Shown here: positions 36,501-38,096 of the stretch, piece by piece
Layout: every line of letters starts with the position of its first letter
Position numbering within the stretch: position 1 is the stretch's first letter
IMG/VR virus record: IMGVR_UViG_3300035184_000715
Span: 1-38,096 of that record
Direction: 5' to 3' (one strand)
Source of the DNA: a virus
DNA: 38,096 nt
Program-made: the position numbers and the translations under genes
Notes under the pieces: generated by a model
Told to the model about the DNA's origin: nothing
Seen by the model: only the letters and a program-made list of their open reading frames with translations
The model's database searches: none

Positions 36501-38096
36501 AGCTAGAACTGGAGCTAGTAGAGAGTTTATAATGGCTTTCATGGGTTCTCCAGTACTTAAGAAGTATGTGGAAATGTCCCAACTAAGTGAAGGAAGAATA
36601 TCACAGCCTGAACGAGATCCTTTAACAGGTAAAAAACTTACTGTTTTAGATAAAATGGTTAGAGATCTTGATAACGCTGGAGTATATACATCAGGAGCTC
36701 ACTTTAAGAGTAATGCTATTTCTGGGTCTTTTTTAAATCATTTAAGTCCTCCAGCAGGATTAGCTCCAATAAATCAAAATATAGACGTTACAGCAGCTCA
36801 ATTACGTGAATTAATTGAAGATCCTACAGCATCACTAGTAGGACAAGAAAGAAGTGAATCAGATTTAGATATACTAGCTCAATTTATAAGATGGCAAGAA
36901 AGCGCTAAAAAGCTTAACACTTTTATTAGAGTAACTAAAGCAGATGTTAACGGAGCAAGTAGAAGTTTAGTAGCCGCAGGTATAGCTGAAAGAGCAATGA
37001 CTGATATGATACTTGATAATTCATTTACTAACCTAGCTTCTTTTTTAGGGTATGATATAGTAGGCATCTCTAATCAAGCTAATGAGGATTTAGATTCTTC
37101 ACCTCAACAACCTAACTTAACGCCTGCTTTTACAGGTAATGTGTCACAGGAAATGTTTGGAGAAAATGATGTTATGGTATTTGGAGCCAATTCTATTGGA
37201 GGACATGGCCAAGGAGTAGCAGCATTAGCTTATGCTAATACAACAGATAATTACAGAAAATGGAATCCTAATTTAGTTTCTGATATTGAAAGTAAAGTAG
37301 TGGGTGATTTTGCTATTGCAGGTGAAGTAGGTCTTACTACAGGTACTAAAGGTACGGGTTATGGTATAGTTACAAAAAATGCATCTATACAAAACGGAAG
37401 GTTAAAGATAGGTTCTCCTTTAGATTATGTTGAATTAGGATCCCAAGTAGAAGATTTATATGAGACTGCTAGAAAAAACCCTACTAAAACTTTCATAATA
37501 CCTTATAACTCTGATAATAATTTAAATAAGAGCAGTTTAAATCAACTAGCTAATACATTTGGAGGAAGGCAGATTCCATCTAACGTAGTGTTTGGAGATA
37601 AAATGTTAGCTGAAATTAAAAGGATAAAAGGAACTAAAATATTTGAATCTCAACAACTTAATGAAGTTAAATTAGAAGCTACAGACAGAGTAGTTTTTGG
37701 CCACCCTACAATTGGTAAAAGTTACTTAAAAGATAGCGGTAGAAATGATTTTATTTCTTTAGATGATGACTATAGTTCAGAGATTAATGCAGAAGTAGAA
37801 GCTATATCTAAAAAACATAAAGTCACAACTTCTCAAGTTAAAGATGGAGGTAAGGAGGCTTGGAATAAAGCGTATAACGCTAAAATGCAAGCGTTATTTA
37901 ATATAGCTAAAGCTAAAGCTACCAAAGAAGGTAAAACCTTGTTTACTTCTAATACTAATCTACTAAAAACTAATTCTGGAGCTTTTGACAAGGTGATAAA
38001 TCTTTCAGATGTAGAATTTGGGAAAAGAATAGCGGAAAGAGGCGCTAAGTACGACACAAAAGAATGGAAACAGCAGATTAATGAAGCTATATCTAC
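24586..38096 (+). CDS. Giant polyvalent virion RNA polymerase protein (partial, 3' end outside window)
   Basis: One frame stays open from ATG 24586 to the window end, at least 4503 codons, with no internal stop found on reading. Order of parts: a Pro/Lys-rich start; hydrophobic segments at about 138-163 and 214-250; a GEGFEEMYQYM helix (430-440); long helical regions; beta-rich parts at about 960-1450; an ADP-ribosyltransferase-like domain (about 1598-1765); linkers and a small beta domain; a HEAFH zincin (2349-2353); the RNA polymerase core with VDHVIVLDGKKAG (3466), GTQMTK (3525), GGAFVQ (3640) and DFDID (3783-3787); an A1S_2505-like domain (about 4185-4345); and a P-loop domain (Walker A 4372-4379). 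Crassvirales virion polymerases are packaged in the capsid and transcribe early genes after injection. Whether it is processed by proteolysis is unknown. Confidence 0.88.
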   Translation, partial: MGVEVKLDANNQPEKVSKNTVEEIKVPAPRITAEATNDTPPPSDPVTTDKVKKEAPVKPLVSTASVANNMFNTREFKANSAVTTIHREGLDLKETVGSIGDFNITDTDVQKKYINSLEKGAYDAAMATYQNQGIGSKVGGFLAQAAVGEIVLGTLEAAGYLVDMQQWIPRLLGEETEEVGNFFSDLMVEAKGAVREAAPIHMNPYKEGEMDPGSLSWWLSNGVSVASTLSILIPVAGWARGAALLGKATKIASTTVKATKLGGKLSKGKGKLTAGLWQVTGAKKRFNWVDELVKEKGINTKAFGAVKDAVHKGIISRHIEGMMEASGVYRDKKAELLDMKGENGSPLYTEEAAGIMASKGASLTYAADWVMLLQDIGQYAALGRTKGFIKAAKDPKLVAAVASATGQTIPNQFLKKLAYGTSSYSKQMAGEGFEEMYQYMAAEEGSHYVDVLSGHSDKSNFSSRVGDYMQDSEMWTSALFGALGGGVFQALGPSVSALAGKVMGKTETRFTEEQARVNAIIKRQEILKSLDVRLAEAAEMDNDSAVEIVQQDVAFELAVNGALNGNMQIDLDAFDSFAAMTPEEAQKHGIGPEAKQKLEFFKESYLKAAEILKKNGTEFAPNTVAGISHSEFMIDVLASKIPGIREKTREAIEKLGILHALSTDGKALVKSAVDIAGGRRAVKGMQQRIKVDKNLSKEEVADMKAKIITVEAALDAQTTVLNNTIAESTTLNAVDKVALKENSQYIKTLEGHSAELYHVNNSIERHMKNITRLTSEKGQEAAAKTLRDQINASIAHLDAEEAKKKEERTTRGGAKPGGLSGFQLEKAITEGAIEESKLNVDEKTRLENHRNGLPDDSSLNEETGEVSPVITIKNVAEKVSEGTELSEEEYTFWEENEEAIDALSTVIDGNPESSTEGVETIPTAEEGTGPKNVAKAITHDVAETPENTPPKTERIGGEFVVRAETVVIGKMVPKLAWASTSNNRTPVDPGEEGELTKHDKERAALTEFLEGDQSMEGIYFVIEIDTESDAWGQKANKSWKRKKKDFEAGKLPDDHGKIPMKAVMYRDGKPLEHHGEALYMFIHDDNFAGGSAELNEARALETLALKEKAIKAIQKGENLRLDFDIKTRGNLKIATNEDGSWINSNPDDVIVGASDSDWVYGHNSYYLDRVDGKGSPNGGLSAFSGSTDGGIYISTKGANGTSFPLRLSVDNISPSEANLAFALLKEVATNNAYTSDVSKEVLKKMKESKDPRISELYRVMKLDTEAITNSELLNMIVFAGKNATQGKGSSQLWVDKGTLHIGDKTYSIAALGTKEAQVEITTHLIEFRKRQVNVEMLSNKEYKQYLMATGVVTTNAAITPTKRPFIQPSITYKNPITASSKPAAASSNNQFRDNQVILKEETFTLTDEDGGKQVITIQTNLDGSLNPAEVENFDVDGNSLGRGKRIKLGDNSIIVRDGLTAEQLAESTFAGDGYVMRKTGERSGTEVNNPKKIAGLTLDQKKKLGIKPTHPSNVDAILKEGELTELKAQRDWAISRYKEDLASGDITEAQANKQFARIRVDFVDNVNRLNKKYAAKPATQQTSDVEVKRSRKEDLNNADLFHGTATSENVLSGKYDINSAFTTAGQAAGAGLYLTNDKKLGERYSEQALEQRKAKKLEGGKPEVLYFNSKDFNIVKKGRIGEELFNKIKEKYPENTSITADTLATDLFRELVKIDYGIPFSSSLDTSDMIPVMLELGIDGIEIGPQTVLYNFEKIKSKEINAKYDAKLAALQPTQQTTEVEKAEIAKLEGRRKEELKDFKVGSTLNLYGSTGVLEDTAVIIKDNGTTWRLKYTSDGHEMNTGKTTDQGMNSGEKTHGVRYTVLSNEAGINDKYDKLIAEVKGKTAQQSGKNDNQSAIDPITVAEQAEIDAIITNEEGSLFFPSAKGYAFDLAYDNKEDLIAHIKEKYAIIRAAAPKAPVTTSVSASNVSTSTKGTKVKYKPKGSKLPAQEYNVAGKKITNSKGVEVYATDSVDRNKIFIEDALANGRAEKIVLTSKNKNTGNTTTKTYYINKKGKVLSEVSGKEIVHKAIIAAVIEKATIYSSPLPAAKIINSEKKTALKAKRDKDLNNVKDIVTTTGGNESAERDAMGVFAQATDIDDFKQYIEELGIDEMQEIIEKRLTGYHLTDFEAIRENSVRKTLEEIRDGSTQSITTTVKNTAEIDRINEQYRKELAALGPAPAFTEVKDQTLPVEEEGATTTYIPDTSLPVAEDSTELTGEAKIKADLAKSKGEHGASASDSGLFSIGKETEGNDYASSEAEHLKSLLPDDVAIELVDGYVKILEGGWSAVGLFQHGMVRLSKKAPKGTGYHEAFHAVYRTMTTADERIQLQKDARRIFPLASQKQLAALASQHPDMSKEDIADLYYEEQMADEFGSYMYGTSTQVLPKQFPKGIKGFFNKLFSWINNVFSNPRTVNSIFQDIKMGKYKNSPVNVTRKVVFKAHRNYQSADVLEITRSLASFAMRDVDVIEDIENIDFANIKTSLSQAIGHYNSIQEDILTRIDATNPDDQRQLEYLRGKIEDAAETASRLTRLYDEIYKENDMFFIEKVRDYLSEFGISPKKLAIDGKTKEEKEDEDSELDEETGGNSLLKLSSYEVSGKSTATANIKLLIALTNKVVYDDQGDIVNERTGYLKLPTKADFSQLWNKLEQNLHGIIGHYDAGTGEYIDPYTLMIGKLSLMTSKHPELAQIVTNLEKSSEIIQTQFVVKFSAVKGDYIDHLISGTGSAPISKITSADNFAKEAMLISKWSDKFVKIYRTTNPTTKEPIYDTEKIKAIGQLIAASKKATAEFNRASLTTSFASEKATAIKARRVLLNSLGIYMHPQAIAKVIESFPGDGSGSEATYQATQMAKFDYRLDVALTGIKALSGPIDFDSSPLEDETFVKALAEAEAEFTHVMGENMKIIAGGKKAWIFQNNNSVTKAIQRIKNNDTTFIDALLATPNGTNSVWANALSNNPKLREELATGLYGNYRDQDSADKGDKAGDLKTPDQFNDVLNKYLNGFKSKSGTGLYVGLAEADKGQQWYIRGPKVIKSKVIGDNKGSMIVVDPGSLPVEILAGYLADELNRWHAAYEQRYGENKIAEDKQLLYYHYNERVNKETGETERTEGNAMGSYLFPNLDFKALGLMGGERPNKITKEELFKNKNVAAALAEILKERVTEDIAASLKYGVIKKDAKTGALANVSIDKDVLHGEAIQGTDEGSRIVNAVANYTVNSIIANVENTKMFTGDPALYKKGKGDGFEDFRKRIPMATSSGRDARVFKNPDGTWAVRRKYSSATTKDVNNMPSTALNTKDNEDGKPNENVSLIAEATGIDVNTVKEVLSPYNEVNRTDAQAWISLYAYKERMRAFGKWTGKHDIAYDNVMAGKLLPDEVKLLAMPLKTVHSGLELLPGGIMSMQINKQSEAPLIPGIHDETPLKALMDSMKKNKVDHVIVLDGKKAGAIGTTDMTNGNHQPGTAIELNPIDLDYSNLYLQQDLSTKGVKNTLVGTQMTKNLMGIVYPERIYGEGVDGIALLEDFNSTISKLSNIGLKEYQKKIGFNPDTGELDQKKFREALARELKDEFSDNVIDAILGGAALDSLPINIESRLTSMITKEAVKLKQSGGAFVQMSDFGIMGAEVNLNGPVKDGIIFFGDPTKELQPMTLTKDNGGKIAAKRAQILIPHGPILKQLQKAIDKKYGKGTHYKDLSHKEINSLIDKKALAGLIYRIPNQAPGSNDAIEIAGILPPEMGDTIIAYSEITTKTGSDFDIDKAFAIFPNLKFDSVTGLVTTISVNNTSKEGLQNRRADLMSQMLLHPEAYLQVMAPIDSEWLKEMAYELHPAETKKKDLKFFTATDQLEAKARFDNAKSLVGVIADQSSNYMLTLNEVIAFEGVNLGVGVTNSYGYSVISTRTDEENNQISETLGAFMNAIVDAAKDPFITRANINQTTAGVAFMLARTGASREFIMAFMGSPVLKKYVEMSQLSEGRISQPERDPLTGKKLTVLDKMVRDLDNAGVYTSGAHFKSNAISGSFLNHLSPPAGLAPINQNIDVTAAQLRELIEDPTASLVGQERSESDLDILAQFIRWQESAKKLNTFIRVTKADVNGASRSLVAAGIAERAMTDMILDNSFTNLASFLGYDIVGISNQANEDLDSSPQQPNLTPAFTGNVSQEMFGENDVMVFGANSIGGHGQGVAALAYANTTDNYRKWNPNLVSDIESKVVGDFAIAGEVGLTTGTKGTGYGIVTKNASIQNGRLKIGSPLDYVELGSQVEDLYETARKNPTKTFIIPYNSDNNLNKSSLNQLANTFGGRQIPSNVVFGDKMLAEIKRIKGTKIFESQQLNEVKLEATDRVVFGHPTIGKSYLKDSGRNDFISLDDDYSSEINAEVEAISKKHKVTTSQVKDGGKEAWNKAYNAKMQALFNIAKAKATKEGKTLFTSNTNLLKTNSGAFDKVINLSDVEFGKRIAERGAKYDTKEWKQQINEAIS
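29318..29332 (+). repeat. 15-bp direct repeat, left copy
   Basis: CAACACAACAAACTA, encoding part of an ATQQTS linker, lies just before the ADP-ribosyltransferase-like domain. An identical copy follows it exactly 585 bases (195 codons) later in the same frame. Confidence 0.85.
29377..29880 (+). other. ADP-ribosyltransferase-like domain within the giant protein
   Basis: Residues about 1598-1765. The order of motifs matches ART domains of phage polyvalent proteins: DLFHGTA with His1602, AGLYLTND with Tyr1633 after a GAG turn, a following Tyr (ERYSEQ), then LGIDGIEI and a closing TVLYNFEKIKS strand. These are the NAD-binding His and Tyr of the H-Y-E/Q class. Gln1746 sits where I would expect the catalytic Glu in the usual 'EYVVFDPxxIKS' ending, so activity may be altered. 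The target would be a host protein or nucleic acid, unknown. Confidence 0.65.
29903..29917 (+). repeat. 15-bp direct repeat, right copy
   Basis: Identical to 29318-29332 and in the same reading frame (PTQQTT). The surrounding linker (INAKYDAKLAALQPTQQTTEVE) is also similar to that at the left copy (LNKKYAAKPATQQTSDVEV), so about 20 residues are duplicated around the domain. Confidence 0.85.
31513..31845 (+). other. Zincin metallopeptidase domain within the giant protein
   Basis: Residues about 2310-2420. HEAFH (2349-2353) provides two zinc-binding His and the general-base Glu; YEEQMADEFGSY (from about 2404) offers the downstream Glu ligand in the gluzincin style. The preceding strands (GMVRLSKKAPKGTGY) match the usual approach to the active-site helix. 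It lies directly before the polymerase core, so processing of the polyprotein or attack on host proteins are both possible. Confidence 0.8.
32000..37060 (+). other. Virion RNA polymerase core within the giant protein
   Basis: Residues about 2470-4158; boundaries are approximate. The catalytic metal-binding motif is GSDFDIDK, with Asp3783, 3785 and 3787 (35932-35946), the DxDxD loop of the second double-psi beta-barrel in crAss-like and YonO-type single-chain polymerases. Upstream conserved segments are VDHVIVLDGKKAG, YLQQDLSTKG, VGTQMTKN and GGAFVQMSDFG. The enzyme should make early phage RNA from injected DNA without the host polymerase. Confidence 0.88.
37138..37620 (+). other. A1S_2505-like domain within the giant protein
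   Basis: Residues about 4185-4345. The signature is VMVFGANSIGGHGQGVAALA (4196-4215), then GTGYGIVTKNASI, a VEDLYETARKNPTKTFIIPYN segment and a closing PSNVVF strand. This order matches the phage-associated family typified by A1S_2505 ('FGSNxxGxHGxGAA ... YAIPTK ... FxxxAxxxPxxxFxVT'). Its biochemical role is not established; a nucleotide- or ADP-ribose-type ligand is a guess from the Gly-rich loop. Confidence 0.6.
37669..38096 (+). other. P-loop kinase-like domain (cut by window end)
   Basis: From about residue 4362. RVVFGHPTIGKSYL gives a Walker A motif (Gly4372, Gly4377, Lys4378, Ser4379). FISLDDDY about 20 residues on suits an acidic Mg-binding or substrate position, and KTLFTSNTNLLK is a later core strand as in small nucleotide-kinase-like folds. 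Comparable P-loop domains terminate other crAss-like giant proteins, in my recollection. Substrate unknown; the C-terminal end is outside the window. Confidence 0.65.

Noticed and set aside
57-38096. Possible stop-codon reassignment (TGA never used as a gene stop; TAG used four times)
   Set aside because: All genes have full-length frames under the standard code, and the 4503-codon frame has no in-frame TAG or TGA. Avoidance of TGA as a stop is common in AT-rich Bacteroidota phages.

Overview
This window looks like part of the late (virion) region of a crAss-like podovirus (order Crassvirales) infecting a Bacteroidota host. Every real gene lies on the + strand in a tightly packed, AT-rich block. 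The assignment rests on gene content and order: a crAss-type major capsid protein, the conserved gene that follows it, ring/connector proteins, a tubular connector, a very long tail stabilization ('muzzle') protein, cargo proteins, and a giant virion RNA polymerase with the DxDxD catalytic motif. The starts have A-rich leaders and no Shine-Dalgarno sequence, and the only sizeable intergenic gap holds a textbook Bacteroidota promoter (TTTG-N20-TAnnTTTG). Both point to Bacteroidota. An EF-hand-like loop in the endolysin and resemblance to Cellulophaga/Flavobacterium phage proteins make an environmental or marine flavobacterial host plausible, but that is inference.

Layout. 1-4.6 kb: capsid gene, the conserved post-capsid gene, a conserved connector-like protein and an unrecognised structural protein, with intrinsic terminators after the first and last of these. 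4.6-7.6 kb: four small surface or fibre-like proteins, including a cysteine-rich pair and a collagen-like segment. 7.6-9.2 kb: a lysis cassette of two holin-like membrane proteins, a T7-lysozyme-type amidase and a unimolecular spanin. 9.2-18.0 kb: a small unknown protein, two conserved ring/connector proteins, a tail tubular protein carrying FN3 and BspA-like C-terminal modules, a small fibre-associated protein, and the 1427-residue stabilization protein. 18.04-18.16 kb: promoter region. 18.2-38.1 kb: the cargo operon, with three cargo or ejection proteins (one ending in a cell-wall hydrolase domain) followed by a single open frame of at least 4503 codons that runs off the right edge.

The giant protein is the most striking object. 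From N to C it has hydrophobic segments, long helical regions, an ADP-ribosyltransferase-like domain flanked in frame by 15-bp direct repeats, a HEAFH zincin domain, a virion RNA polymerase core with DFDID, an 'FGANxxGGHGxG' domain resembling the phage-associated A1S_2505 family, and a P-loop kinase-like domain cut by the window end. It fits the 'polyvalent protein' idea: a set of effectors packaged in the capsid and injected with the genome. Together the last operon appears to encode the contents of the capsid (cell-wall opening, membrane passage, early transcription, host manipulation), while the first 18 kb encode the shell, tail and lysis functions.

All family assignments are from reading the sequence without database searches. 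There is no gene-free stretch over 300 bases. I see no tRNA, CRISPR, insertion sequence or integration site.
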